Shown here piece by piece: positions 34,942 to 47,700 of a stretch of DNA of 64,000 nucleotides. Source of the stretch: Marsupella aquatica. Lineage: Eukaryota > Marchantiophyta. Position 1 is the first letter of the stretch; each line of letters opens with the position of its first letter. The position numbers were made by a program, and so were the translations under genes. The stretch covers positions 18,290,001 through 18,354,000 of the forward strand of contig OZ316894.1 in NCBI GenBank assembly GCA_973895155.1. The letters run 5' to 3'. The notes under the pieces were generated by a model. It did no database searches. It saw nothing but the letters and a program-made list of their open reading frames with translations, and had not been told where the DNA came from.

Positions 34942-36218
34942 ATGGATATTGACGTTGATGGGACTGGAGATTCATTTGTAAACTCTTCTAAAGGTGTGGA
35001 AGCTGAGGGTCACCTTAGTGGTTTGGAGATTGAAATTGAGGATCTAGATGGTCCTCCCGATGGATTTGTTTTTGTTCTACCATTCTTAGATCTGCAGTCT
35101 CGTCTGACTATGGAGAGAGTCAGCAAGTCACTAAGAGAAGCGGTGAGGGACAATCCACTCGTATGGCAGCATCTGCAAGTGGAGCGGCCTGCAGTCAGAA
35201 ATCTTACCAATGAAATCCTTCTAACATTTGTTCGAAGGGCAGAAGGGCATTTGAAGAGCTTGAGTCTGGTAAAGTCGCTCAGGACAACTGAAGCAGCGTT
35301 GGAGGAAGCAGTTTCTCTCAATCCAGAGCTTGAAAAGGTATGTGACTGAGCACTAGCTGTGTGCCTCTGTCTTTTTGTTGGATTTCTGGCTGCATACTCA
35401 GGAAGCTCAGTCTTCATATTGGAACCATCCTCGGGTGCAACATAATTGAAATGCCCGAGTTCCATCGAACGAATGATTTGAGCAAATGCAAATTGATTCG
35501 TCGAAGTTAAATTAATTGTCTTTCGGCAGCTAAGTGCATCGACCATATGATTTGAAAAAATGCATTTTTATTCCTGGAAGTTAAATTCCTTGTCTTCTGG
35601 CAGCTTTCTGTACCGGGGTGCACAGGAATCAGTTCTGAAGCAATCGTAAAGCTGGTGGAAACACATTCTGTCAGAGCTCGGGCTAAAGGATTGCAAGGCA
35701 TCAAGCAGGTGGAAATCAGGGGAATTTACAGTATCACGAAAGAGCATTTAGATCGTCTTCACAATGTCCTTCAGCCTGTTGGTCATCAGCGTGATCCATC
35801 AAGCCAACTGTTGACTCCACTATACTACGGTAATGGAAGTGATGCCCTTAGAAAGCTTGATGCTCGACCTATTGATGTCAGCATGTGCCCCTTATGCTCA
35901 AATGTAAGAGTCGTTTATGACTGCACCAAGCACTGGATAAAGTATAACGTAGATGACCCTTGCAAAGGCTGTACTTTCTGCATACCTCGATGCGAGGAAT
36001 GTGGGTGCTGCATTATGGAAATATCACACGAGGAGAGTTTATGCCGGGATTTAGTCTGCGAAGACTGTTGGCCTAGTCTGCCCAAATGCTCAGAGTGCAA
36101 TCAGGCTGTCTGTAGTCGCCATGCGCAATTCTTTCAGGAGAAGAGCCACACTTTCGTATGTGAGATGTGCCTTTTGGCCGCAGATAACCCAGATTTTGCA
36201 TTTGCTGGAGAGATCTGA
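34942..36218 (+). CDS. SKIP14: F-box protein, SKIP14-like
   Basis: Predicted substrate adaptor of an SCF (SKP1-CUL1-F-box) ubiquitin ligase. Two exons: 34942-35337 and 35604-36218. The donor is AAG|GTATGT, the acceptor CTTCTGGCAG, and the junction is in phase 0. The model gives 336 aa. Residues 39-80 form the F-box (DGFVFVLPFLDLQSRLTMER then VSKSLREAVRDNPLVWQHL), followed by a short leucine-rich part. The C-terminal half has the Cys cluster typical of SKIP14: CPLC at 227-230, CKGCTFCIPRCEECGCC at 252-268, CRDLVCEDC at 279-287, CSEC at 294-297 and CEMC at 318-321, which probably binds zinc. Arabidopsis SKIP14 is about 449 aa, so roughly 100 N-terminal residues are absent. Either this form is shorter or an upstream exon was missed; the frame is open back to 34855. 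A poly(A) signal AATAAA lies near 36349. Confidence 0.88.
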
Positions 36219-37439
36219 ACATTCTTGACACCTAATCCTGTTGGGGGATGAAGCACTGCTTCGGGCGCTTCCATGCTGGGCCTTTGCTTCAGTAGTTCCA
36301 CCCTTGAAGTTTTCGCAACGTAGGCTGTGCTGTGTAAATGAAGTGAACAATAAATCCACAGATTCGTTTGTAGTGATTCGTTTTGTCACTTCGGACATCG
36401 TTTAAAGTGTTCCAGGCTTTATGGAGCGGGACCTTTTGGTCCTTTTTAAGCAATTTTTGGAGCAATTCTATCTACGGTTGTCGTATATCAAGGGCTCTGC
36501 AGTTGAAATCGTCTGTTGTAGAGAGATTCATACATCAGCGAATGAATGTTTTTAGGGTTAGTAGTGCAGAGCGGCCCTGGTTACGGTCATATACTATATG
36601 GATATTTTGAATTTGTCCAATAATTAAACAACAGTTTAATCTGCACGGTGTAGAAACAGTCTTGTTACATGGAGGAGGACGTTGATATTTGTTCTCTTCA
36701 ACCCTAAGTGACAAAGTATCTTCGGACTGTGTCCGCAGTCAAAGCTTGATCACCCTCATAGAACGAGTCAAGAGACGAACGAAGTACAAGTGCTGTCAAG
36801 ACGCCCACATGCGAGGGTGACTAGTCCAGGAGACGCCTGATAGAGGGATGAGATAACAAGTCTAACAAATGAGTGCCTCGTCGTGTCTGAATATCAAACT
36901 TATGTACTGAATTCATCAGCGAAATGCTGTCTCTCTTTTGATTGCACAACAAAGGACAATAAACACTAAGCAGCTGCTGCATAGTTGTCATATACGGAAG
37001 ATTTGTTCTTGTGATGATGAACAAGTTGCTATCTAAAATGACATGGGTTCCTAGAAGTGGGACTCTAATCCACAATTGTTAGCTGTTAGCTGTGACACTG
37101 ATAATGTTGCTTTGTTACATTATCACAGCAGTATGACAAGTGTTGAACGAGCCGGAAAACACAGGACAAAAGGAGTGAGGACATTGCACAACTTTGCAAT
37201 CACAACATAACTGTTTGTTCCATTGACCATGTCCCATTGATCAAATCCAAACTTTCACTCTGAATATTGTAACGGATGCGTCCTACCAACGCCGTGCGTA
37301 TAACAAAGTGGAAACAGAGTCGTTTGTACCACCAATGTTTCGACAGTTGGATAGCACAAAGACAAAAGATAGCAGAGAAACTAGGAGGCAGAGCTAGAGA
37401 GGGGTAGAGAACCCATTTCTGTTAAACAATTAAAACTCA
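36219..37439. other. 3' UTR of the F-box gene, then intergenic DNA
   Basis: The first 140 bases are the F-box 3' UTR, with GAACAATAAATCC near 36345. The rest shows no gene or ordered repeat. The minus ORF at 37075-36821 has no recognisable domain. Confidence 0.5.
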
Positions 37440-39347
37440 TCGCAGCTACGTTTGGTAGACAAGCTGCCCAGGGCATCGTGACACTACACGAGTCGCAGCT
37501 GCCCAACAGTAGCACCAGTAAATCCATAGACCGAGTTCGCACTGATCTTTAGGGCAAGCTGTCGACCATCAAAAACGGCCTTCTCAGAGGGATCAGCTGC
37601 CCTGCCTTTGCGCAGCCAGAAGCTCCTCTAACATCTCCGGCTAGATTACCTTTTCTAGAGAAACCTTCACGAAAGTCTCACCCGAGGGTGTTTTCAGGGA
37701 ACTGTCTGGAGCAAGTTGTAAGCTTTTCATCTCCTCAGCTCTCTCCAATGTGCACTAGCACAGACTATAGGACCATCATGGTGGATAGATAAGGGATGCA
37801 AAATCTAAAGTGGCAATGTACTTTTCGTAGAACCTAGTCTTGGCTTCCAAAACTGTCCCACCCTAAGCCTTTCCTGGCCACCAGCCCCTTGGCCTTCAGA
37901 CTTGGGACATTCATATTTTTTAGCTGGCACTTTCTAAGCAGGTGTAACAATACCGTAGCCATTTCTACATAGTTGGTATATATATAAGCTTGTACAGGAG
38001 TGCTGGGGAAGGTAAGCATCCTTCTAGCAATAACAAGCCAATCTTCTTCTTGAATCTGGACTTCCATTGTTATGATAGCAAGGGGGACTTCCTCCTTCTG
38101 CTCGCCAAGAGAGTATGCAGAAACTGAATTGAGAGAATACGAACTCAGCTTGTAATCCCTCTGCAAAACCTGAAGAAGATCAAAACTCTACACGTCCTTC
38201 ACGTCCTTAATAGTCACCTCCTCCTCTCTCTCGTACCATTGTGCTTTATTTATTAACTGTAAAGGAAAGACGTGGGGTACAATTTATGTTACATAGTTAT
38301 CACAAGGGAAGAGAAAAGAAAACTAGAAAGCTGGCAGAACGCACTGCCTCGAGTTAAACGATGCATCTCTCATTCGCACTCGGATCTTCTTGATACGCCC
38401 AAGGATTGGGAAATCATCTACTTTCAGAGATTCAGCTCTATCAAGAAGGTATGGCAACTTGAAGTCAATTTGCAGGTGTCGTACCCAATTATGATGTCAG
38501 GATCCACCTCCCTCACACCATCCCTCCACGCAAGTAGTACTTCCTTCTAAGAGTCAAAGGACATGATATCAACTAGTATGGGTGAACAGGTCTTGAGAGT
38601 GATCGCATTGCGAATCATCGGCTGGCCATTACCAATCTTTATCTGCTTCAGGGAAATGGCCTTTCCGGCCAGCACATTCAATGTCAACACTTAGGGTTCG
38701 AAACGGTGCCATCTTTGAGTTTTCCCACTAGCGGATGGTTTATGATCTGGTCATGAAGTATACCAACCTTAAGTTGGCAACAATTCAATCCTGTTGCCAC
38801 CACTTAGACCACAATTTATCTTGAAACGAAGCGCAAAAAGTCTCACAGGCTATGAAGCTCTTGTGCCCCAGACCCTTAATGTTCAGGGCCTTCTCGAGAA
38901 TTCCTCTACAGACTGTGACCATGAATGGCTGAGCAGCATAGGAAGGAATAGCTCCTCCGGGGCTGGCAATACATCACACTCTCCTTATCATAAATATGGT
39001 AGCAAACACTGTTTCCTTCTCTGTTAACAGCAGAACGTCGTGAGCAGAGGGCCCCATGGTGTCCGGTAGCATGGCCTTGTTCTCCTCGATGACGTAGTCA
39101 ATTTTCGAGCTGCTGGAAAAATGGGATCAGTGTTGGGATCCAGATTGACCGGGAATCGTCGCCACTTGGCGAGTCTTGCTGGGATTCCTGAAGCTAAGGT
39201 TTCATTCAGCATCTCCTCATCCCTGATCAGAGCTTCCTCCAACACTTCCTCCAAAAAGACATACTCGTCTTCTCCAAACTCCTCGTCCTCCAAGTCCATG
39301 GGAGGTGGTCGTGGACCGGCATCTGCCTCGTAGTTGTTAGGCCCCAT
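37440..39347 (-). pseudogene. POLD1: DNA polymerase delta catalytic subunit (POLD1) pseudogene, truncated
   Basis: Decayed copy of the catalytic subunit of replicative DNA polymerase delta, covering about the first 650 codons. In order on the minus strand: acidic N-terminus (EEFGEDEYVFLEEVLEEAL) and AKWRRFPVNLDPNTDPIF at 39347-39125; QLE-IDYVIEENKAMLPD after a one-base insertion; RGILEKALNIKGLGHKSF; exonuclease motif I in [18 protein letters not shown] (near 38680); EVLLAWRD and DPDIIIGYDTCK (motif II); [20 protein letters not shown] (about 38165-38105); YNYVEMA-like segment; motif A remnant LDFASL; KTPSGETFVK; and motif [19 protein letters not shown], ending near 37440. At least four in-frame stops and several frameshifts exist. 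Most introns of plant POLD1 are missing, which suggests a retrocopy, but about 115 bases of unrelated sequence interrupt it at 38340-38225. Confidence 0.88.
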
Positions 39348-40571
39348 AGACTTCTTCAATGCGCGCTAATGGTCACAGATACGCAAATCGGTTCGGTGGT
39401 GGATTCCGTGTGCATGACCAATGGATGACAGACAATTGATGTATCGATTATATTAAAAGTTGCATGGTCAAATCTCGCATAGCATGACTTTCCAGTGTTG
39501 AATGGATTCCCGGTCCGCATTTTACCAGTTTTCACGATATGAAAAAACAAATATATCTGGTCTCCGAGCACAATAAGCCTAGCTTGGCTTCACGATAGAC
39601 TGACAACAAGAGAATGAAGAATAACTACACATCCCCCACAAAGATGCAGACCATTCGGCTCGTGGTGGGCCCTGATCTCGAAAGCAATAATCTGTTGACA
39701 ATCGACTCTCTGCACGTATGGGTGACCGAAATCAAGTTGTACTTGGAGTCGTAGGCTGATCCTGTCAAGGACAATGATGTCATTGACACAAGGTATTTTA
39801 TGAAATGCCCTTCGTTTCCCTACCCAGCTAGACTCGGTTTCTTTCTTACCTGTGTTCCGTGGACTTGACAGGTAACTGGGCATTACCCTACGACAATCTA
39901 TTAAAGTGATTTGATCGACATGCAGCTGACAGGACTTATGTTTTTGTGCCTGGAGAAAGACTCGCCCTGATCACTATTTGGGTTGTTAGGAAAGAGCGTC
40001 GCTTGAATATCTAGAGAATTATGTGCCCTTTGCAGACTGTCTTAATCTCTCCAGAGAGGATTCGAGCAAACTTGACAGATATAGACAAATCTTTTTTCGA
40101 AATCTCTAGACATAGCTCCAAAGCAGTCACGGCAAGAAAGACAATTCTTCCCGAGTGACAAAAGCTGCTTGAATTTTTACAGACATGACTGTGTCTTCAT
40201 TTGAGTGGTTGACCTGACGGAGCCTTGACAAGTGTTGTGAAAATATTACTCTCTCCCTCTCTGTGGACTTTGAAGTAACAGAGGTCGTCTTTAGTTCCTC
40301 CTCTTTCCCTGCGCATAACTTCACGGGCCAAAAATCCAAAAGCTATTGCTAAGGCAATCCTGCAATTGATTCCAATCCTCTGTCATAGCCAATTCTTCCA
40401 ATGCAGATGCAGACTGGGGACCCTTTCTTGCTCCATCGCCCATCGCACCATTCTCATGATCATCCACGGTATTCATTCACGCGTCTCCCCTGAATTTCTT
40501 CCAGAGCTTGCCAGAGTACTCCTTAAATTCAAGACAAGGATTCACAAATCCCTTCCCCTTGAGCGCGCATC
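39348..40571. other. intergenic DNA upstream of the POLD1 pseudogene
   Basis: No supported gene. The minus ORF 39883-39590 (97 aa, containing HKIPCVNDIIVLDRISLRLQ and FEIRAHHEPNGLHLCGGCVV) has a protein-like look, but I cannot place it in a family. It may be a further gene remnant. Confidence 0.4.
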
Positions 40572-40643
40572 TCAATTCAATTCAATTCAATTCAATTCAA
40601 TTCAATTCAATTCAATTCAATTCAATTCAATTCAATTCAATTC
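40572..40643. repeat. (TTCAA)n pentanucleotide microsatellite, about 14 units
   Basis: An uninterrupted run of TTCAA units. A perfect pentamer run of about 70 bases should vary in length between individuals. The ORFs reading Asn-Ser-Ile-Gln-Phe repeats are translations of it. Confidence 0.97.
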
Positions 40644-43600
40644 TCCAACTTGATTTCAATCCATACTTGTGCGCGGATTTACATCTCCTGTTGGACTTTC
40701 ATTTCCAAAGAAAAAGAGGGGAGTTGTTCGATTTCTTTCAAAGAGCTCGAACGATTTCCTGTGTGGGCAATTGTACAAGACCAGGCCACCACAAAATTTC
40801 TCGCACAAGGGGTTCATCACTCTGGTGGCCAAACTGACCTGAGGTCTGTAAACTCGCCCCTAAGGCTAGATACTGCTCATACGGGTTCCATGGGTTTTGG
40901 AAACCAGCACTCCCTGGTCCAAGGATATACTAGTAGGGTAACCCATCCCCAAGAGGGGGTAATGGGATATAATCCCAGAGGGCGCTGAGCCTGAGGGGGT
41001 TACATTCATTATCCCCAAGTGGGCATGAGTTACCAAGCGTAAAGCTTGAGTGAATTTTTACACAACATTTAGTTCAGTTTGACACAATAAAAATCTGATC
41101 CGTCACTGTATGCCATTTACAGTTACTCTATTTCTCATTCAAATTTCATAATCCCCAGGCCAGGCTAGCCCAGGGGTTCAGTGGTTTCACCCGGGGTAAT
41201 GTCTTATAACCTGGTACACAGATACAAAAAAACAAATTCACGAGGGGTTTATGGGATGCAGAGAACATACGGTGTACTTGTAGAGCATGAAGAGTATGTC
41301 CAAGGGGTGCTCCGGAGGGGTTTAGGGTATTTTGGGTGGGTGGCACTAACTTTATGGCCAGTTGATAAGCTTTCATTCAGCCAAACTATTGTACAGTCTC
41401 AATATAAATAATTGGATCTACGTAGGGTCAGATCTAGACAATTCATTTTGGCAAATAATTCACTAATTAAAAAAACAACCTCCTTTGTCGTTTGTAAGCC
41501 ACTCCACCTGGCAGCCATTCTGTGAAAAATGTGCACAGAAAGAAAGCACTAGTGCTCAGCACCCTGCCCACCAAGTGGGGCCTCAATGTAGGAAAAGTGA
41601 GATATGCTGTAAGTTTGTTTTCTCCTTTGCTTGGCACGCCTCGGGGACCTCCTACATGCCTATTTGCTGGGGCTGAAACAAACTTCAATTCAACGCAAGC
41701 TTCAACCAAAGCTTCAACCAAAAATATGGTAATGTGGACAGGAAGGTGAGGTGATGAGTACAAGCCAAGTGAAAGCACTGCCTCCCTTAGTTTCACAAAA
41801 TAAACATATGGTGCATTGGCAATTGGTTGCACAGTTGGTCAGCCTCACTAGTTGTTAGGTACCTAACCATTGGTCCCAATTGGGCTCTGCCCCCCTTGGC
41901 AGACTTCCTTCAAAGTATACAGTTTCCCTGAACGCATTGAAATAGTTGGCAAAAAAGGACCGTGGGCAATAGTTACCTTTATACAATTAATGTTTTTTTT
42001 GTTTATCAGACACTATGGCAAATCTGGCTTGGCGGCAACAAGCACACATTTAAAACTGGTACGTGGGAGAGAAATCTTTGATCACAACTTTGTCTTAATG
42101 TTTTTTAGATCCCTTCTAAACAATTTGTAGCTTGGGGGAATAACTTGCCATGGTGATCCTGATCTAAATAAAACAGCTCAGTTTTATAAAGAGAAGACTC
42201 TATAAATATTTGTATTTTGAATCTTAAATGATCTATTTGACTCCATACAAGTATATATTCAATAAAACATTATCTACTTTTGTGTTGTAAACGCCATTTT
42301 TCTTCCTATGCAAGCTTCATAAAACTTTGATAAGAGTTGTATACAAATATCTATTTTGGATCATGCCTGCAGGTCTCTAGAATTTTTTGTAGTTGATACT
42401 CAAAAGGTCATTGTTACTTGCCACCGAGTGACTGTAGACACACCAAAGCATCTCAAAACTGTGTCATGGCTGTAAGTTAGTGATTTATGGTCCATCCCAT
42501 GACTCTATTTGGGATCCAGTTAAAGATTAAAAAAAAACCTGTGGAGGTAGCATTGATCTGTCCCAATTGGCAGAGGTTACAGTCTCACCTCAGCCTCATA
42601 GCATTTACCCATATTCCTTTATTTTTGGTTGGTCATTAGATCAAATGCAACAGTCATCACCACGTCAGGCCCAAAGCCCACATACCGTCAATTGTGGCTC
42701 TCCAAAGTTTTGAATTTTGGATTCAGGTTTAAAATTATGGAAAAGTTGTTAAGGTTCTTGGTTAAGTATTGAGCCTGTAAGCTTTCCTTAGGGTTTAGGG
42801 TTTAAGCTTTCCTTAAGATAGCTGATCAAAGATAGTCTCCCACAATTGTTATGCCACCCTCAATGACTTTGGATGTGAGAATAAGCTAGATTGGTTTACC
42901 CAAGTTTTAGCCAAGTTTTGAGATGCCCTACCAGATTATTGAGAGAAGAAAATTAATTGTACTTCAGCATGGTGTCCATTTCCAGTTACGCCACATCAAC
43001 CGTAATATTTGCAGGGCTAGAGGCGTCGCTCATTGTTATCCTAGCTTTTGACCTTATCCTAGCTTTCTTAGACAGATAACGTATTCTAATTGGCATCCTG
43101 TGACAAGACCCAGACTTGTGTACAGGAACTAGGGAGTTCTCGATGCCATAAGAGTGCTTCAAAGACGACTATACTCTAGAGATCGTAGGCTGCTTTTCTG
43201 AGAAATGCCCGAATTTCAGGCCCTATTACTGTATTCTATGTGGCCCGTACTACCTGCATCGGCTGTCATGGGAAACGCTGTACCGCCTCTGGTAAGAACT
43301 TGTGCCTACTACAATTAATGCATGGAACTTGAAAAGAAGAGACACGGCAGCACAAGAGAAAGAAAAGATGCCAAATCGTTGCAGGATGATTATAATTGTG
43401 TGCAGCAGATTCATGCGTGTAAAGGTCTCTTACTGCCACATCAAAATTTCCCGTGGACGCAAAATGGATAACAGTACTCAAATGATCCATGAGTTTTGGG
43501 GAACCGCAGCCAATCAGTCAATCATCACACGTACCACCTTCCTTCCCAAACAACAATATAAACAAAGGGAAAAAGTCATGGATCGTACTCCAAATTCCAT

Positions 43601-43915
43601 CATAGTGAGCCAGATTGCCAGATGTTCGCATGCAACCGTTAAATGGGAAAGTGTTTGTTTAATCTTGCACAGGAACGCCCATTCTTCTTCCAAAGTTTTC
43701 CAATCATATATACGTACATCGTTGAGCATCCTTGCCTCTGCACGTCGGGCGTCCCCTGTGATTCACGCACGTATTGGTAAATAAAGTTTGGCAACGTTTC
43801 GAGTATGCACAGTAATTAGTAATCATATACTCCACATTCCCAGCGAGGGGAATGGCTATGCAGGGCTGTGCCAGGCTTGACTGAAAGTATTACTACTATC
43901 ACAATCGTGCAGACT
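40644..43915. other. intergenic DNA
   Basis: No gene recognised. ORFs at 41467-41832 lie on both strands and have no domain. GTTTAGGGTTTAAG near 42790 resembles a telomere unit only twice and is not an array. Confidence 0.45.
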
Positions 43916-44152
43916 GATCTTCTTCACAGGCTCACAGCTGTAGAGTCGAAGATAGTTTTGCTGTACATCTTCAAAGGAAAGTTTGCATGACTGTGCTGTG
44001 GGTTTTTGTGATCCCAACACTGACATTTGTTGCTTCAAAGGCTCACAGCTGTAGACAAGATGATAATTATGCTGTACATCTTCAAAGGAAAGTGTACAGT
44101 CACGTCGAAAGGCGTGGCTGTTGTGTGAGGTTTTGTGATCCCAACAGTGACA
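43916..44152. repeat. tandem duplication, about 119-bp unit, two copies
   Basis: Both copies hold GGCTCACAGCTGTAGA, GCTGTACATCTTCAAAGGAA and TTTTGTGATCCCAACA followed by TGACATTTG. Divergence is moderate. Confidence 0.85.
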
Positions 44153-44506
44153 TTTGACCGACAGCAATCAATATCGAGGCTACGGTAGCTAGAATGAAGC
44201 CCCATCTCCCCAAACTTCATTTAGTGCCGACATCATCCATAATTATAATAAAATTTCGTGAAGAGACACGCCGCGCATTCGTCACTCATTGGAACACCAG
44301 GTCCATTTATATTGTCACACAAAGATTGAACGAATAGTATCTGCTTCTATGTTTTTAATTCCCTGATGTGTTTTGTTTAAAAAAAACCTTATCATGGCTA
44401 AAGGTTACATTGAAGTCTCATTGCTTGACTCACTTCTTGTAGTTGACACATTAAAACCCAAAGCAATTCTAGGAGACAATCCTACCAAAGGGCGTGCACT
44501 AGCAAT

Positions 44507-44784
44507 TGTGGGCTGGAGATCATGCCTTTGGCTATAATAATGTGACCAAAGTGATTTAGTATCAAGAAGATATATGTTTCTTTCAATTGGGAACGGAAAT
44601 ATGTTCAGACTTTTATTACCATCATTGATTTGTGCAGACCCAAAATAACCAGCTGGAGATCATGCTTCTGGCTACATAATGTGACCAAGGTGATCCTAGT
44701 ATCAAGCATATGTTCTTTCAATCAATTGGGAACGGAAAATAACATGTTCAGGCTTTTATTAACAATATTGTGCAGACTCAAAAT
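44507..44784. repeat. diverged direct duplication, about 140-bp unit
   Basis: GGCTGGAGATCATGCCTTTG at 44511 and CAGCTGGAGATCATGCTTCT near 44650 start two copies that both run through AATGTGACCAA, AGTATCAAG, TCAATTGGGAACGGAAA and CTTTTATTA to GTGCAGAC. Confidence 0.8.
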
Positions 44785-47700
44785 AAACATAGCTGTGCAG
44801 ACGTGCAAGCTCATGTTGTCTAACAGACAATCATCAAACACATTTCTGGCCAATTTTTGTTGTTGTTTGAAAAAGCATGCGGTACTCTCAATTTTCCTCT
44901 CTCAAGCTTTAATTACATTCAAATTTAATTTCCATCACCAGTCCCTTGTGCCATTGCTCATCCCTCACCAGTCCCTCATGCGCCTTCTGCCTCCTCCTTG
45001 CCCATGCCCGACCTGCTCTGCCCTTGCATCCCTCCCTTTCTTGCCCTCCTGAAATGGTCATGCAGCCGGACGGCATGGTACCATGGCCTGACCCGATGTG
45101 CAGTTAACACAGCTGAATAGGTTTTGCTTTGATAATAATTTTGCATCAACCTGACAACAACTACACTAACCTAAACAAGAATGATTTGCCTTTGTGACAT
45201 TTTCTTTGATGACACATAAGATATCTCAGTAATTTTCTTGCCTTCAAGGCATTTCTTTGTTATCTGTATTTCTTTGTTTCACATTGAAATTTTCTATATG
45301 CAGCACACCAGCATTGAGATTATGCAACCATGCAGAACGCTATAGTAAAACGCCTATTAATTTTGTAAAAACGGGCATTGGGCCAGTGGTATAATATTAG
45401 TTTATTTCTAAAAGAAAGAGGTAGCCGGGCGTTATAATAAAGCTTCCTAGTTTAAAATTAAAAAAAAAAAAGCGCACACAGTCCAAACATCCCTTGTCCA
45501 AAAGTTAGTACCATTTCTTTTTCTCTAGCTTTCGACTGCGCACTTCTTTACCGTATTATGCCAGGAGGTCGTACTCCTGTCCCAGGTAAAAAAGACATCA
45601 CTAATTCTTTACCACTAGTGTTGTTGGTGAGTCTGCTCATATCATCATTCCTTGATTATAGATAGCCAGGCATATGTATCTTTTTATGTTTGTTGACTCG
45701 AGAGATCTGGAATTCCTACTCTAACGGAACACTTTGTTTTGTCCAAAACATAGTGTAGCTAGGTGCAATATTCAAATGAACTGTCTAGTAGAATCTACCT
45801 TGCCACGTTTTCATTGCCCAACTTCGACTTTTCTCCATTCCCTATTTTCGATTTAGGAGCTGTATCTTATCAAGAGTTTGTGGTGGCAGCTTTTGGGCAG
45901 TGAATCGTGTGAAGCCTGATCACTCACAGTTGAATATATACAAATATGGCCTGGAGCATCTAAACTGTGTTAAAGCACTCCCACTGGTGCTCACCAGACA
46001 GCCCCACCATGATATCGGGGAGTTTAGTAATGAGCTGGTTAATTTGGCGCCCGCAAGTCTGCAGGATTCATGCAGAGGTTGACGACCTTCTCCACTCGTC
46101 CGGCTTTGTGAGGAGACTCGTCGATCTCTACACTTGCCACTGCAGACAATTTGCTTAAAACTGAGAAGGCTGATTGCACTTCTCGATCGGTCTTAAGTTG
46201 GCCCTGTATCCCGCTAAGTTCTGGAATGCAAGACTGTTGGCCTCGGTTCCAAAAACTGCCAGATCACTAATTAATTAAATTGGTGTGCACAGATCGACCA
46301 GGGCAGTGGTGGGTGTTCAAAACTGGGCCTGTTGGCTGGTCCTGCTGGCTGGTCCCGCTAGTATACTCGCTCCTGGCCGGGCTCACTAGCAGACTAGTGG
46401 GAGTGCTCTTATGGATCCAGATGAAGAGTGTGCAGTGGAGCAACTTAAAATGGTATGATATTATGTAGACTTGTACGTACTAGATTAAATTCTATGTTCA
46501 GGATTGTGCAATGACCTTGTAGGCTTCCACAACCAGGAAAGATTTGGCCACTACTTACAGTGAGTGGGAAATATATGTAGGCGTAGGATATATGGAACTA
46601 CGAAAGGTGCCTTAGCTCCATGCAAGAAAATACCACCCAATTTCACATGTAAGCAGCTTGCCATCAGGGTGGGAAAATCTAACGCCTAGCGAAAGGCACT
46701 CTCAATCACAACTCCTTACCTTTCTGATAGATTTTTACTATGCTCTTGTACGTGTAAGCTTCCGATCCACATTAATTTGCCTGTGTCATTGTCCACACTT
46801 TCGACATTCTAACAAACAGGTTGTAACTTCAGTTTCCAATTAATTCCTAGCTACCAATTGCAGCGAACGTTTTCTCTCTCTCTTCAGATATAGTACAGAA
46901 AACGTACGTTCACTAGCGGGGCATGGGATGTACTTCGGTCCATACTCATGGTTTGACTGCAGATCGAGTTCCGTCTGTGGGGATGTGACCGAAGATCAAC
47001 GGAAACATATTAAACGGCTGACGTGCAATTCAAGAGGAATTCCTGTCGGCTTGGAATTTTGGAATCTGAAAGCTCCGGTCATAACCATGGTAGGGGATGT
47101 TCTCCGTTGATAGATAGATGGAGGAACTGTAACTTAGCGAGTCATCTCCTTCACGTCTTTCCAGTCGATCTGCAACAATTTTTGTCGACCGTAATCGAAG
47201 AACTCTCGTATTGAAGATGATGGACCTGCTCTAAAAGCTCTACAGATTACCGTAAAGGCTGTCAACAACGAACCCGGGAATCCACAGGTGCAGTGGTTGG
47301 GGAATGGGGGGATGGGGAAACATATATGTTGTACGATGCCCCTGCATACCGTGATAATCCTAGTTTTTTACTTTCATTTTACTTTCAATCAATGAATGCA
47401 GTCACATTTTGATGTGTATTACCAGCAGGGGGAATGGGGATATGCTTCCTTTCTCCTGTCATGGATTCCAGCTCCGAGCTGTTTTACATAAATAAAATGC
47501 ATCCTAAGAAGTACTGTACTTGCAAGTGTGCCATTAGAGCTTGAAAACTACCGGTGACTGAACAGGCAGTAGATCCCAATAAAAGGGATGTACATTGACG
47601 TAAAATGTGACTCAAATACTCAATCAAAGCTGGATTATGTTATTTAATGCACCATTAATTGCCCAAAGTTATAGCAGTTGGCTAGATATGCCGTTTTGCT

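Noticed and set aside
35010-35546. 178-aa minus ORF
   Set aside because: Antisense to exon 1 and the intron of the SKIP14-like gene, with no domain of its own.
42780-42810. TTTAGGG-like telomeric motif
   Set aside because: Only about two units, with no array; also seen singly at 11770. Not a telomere remnant.
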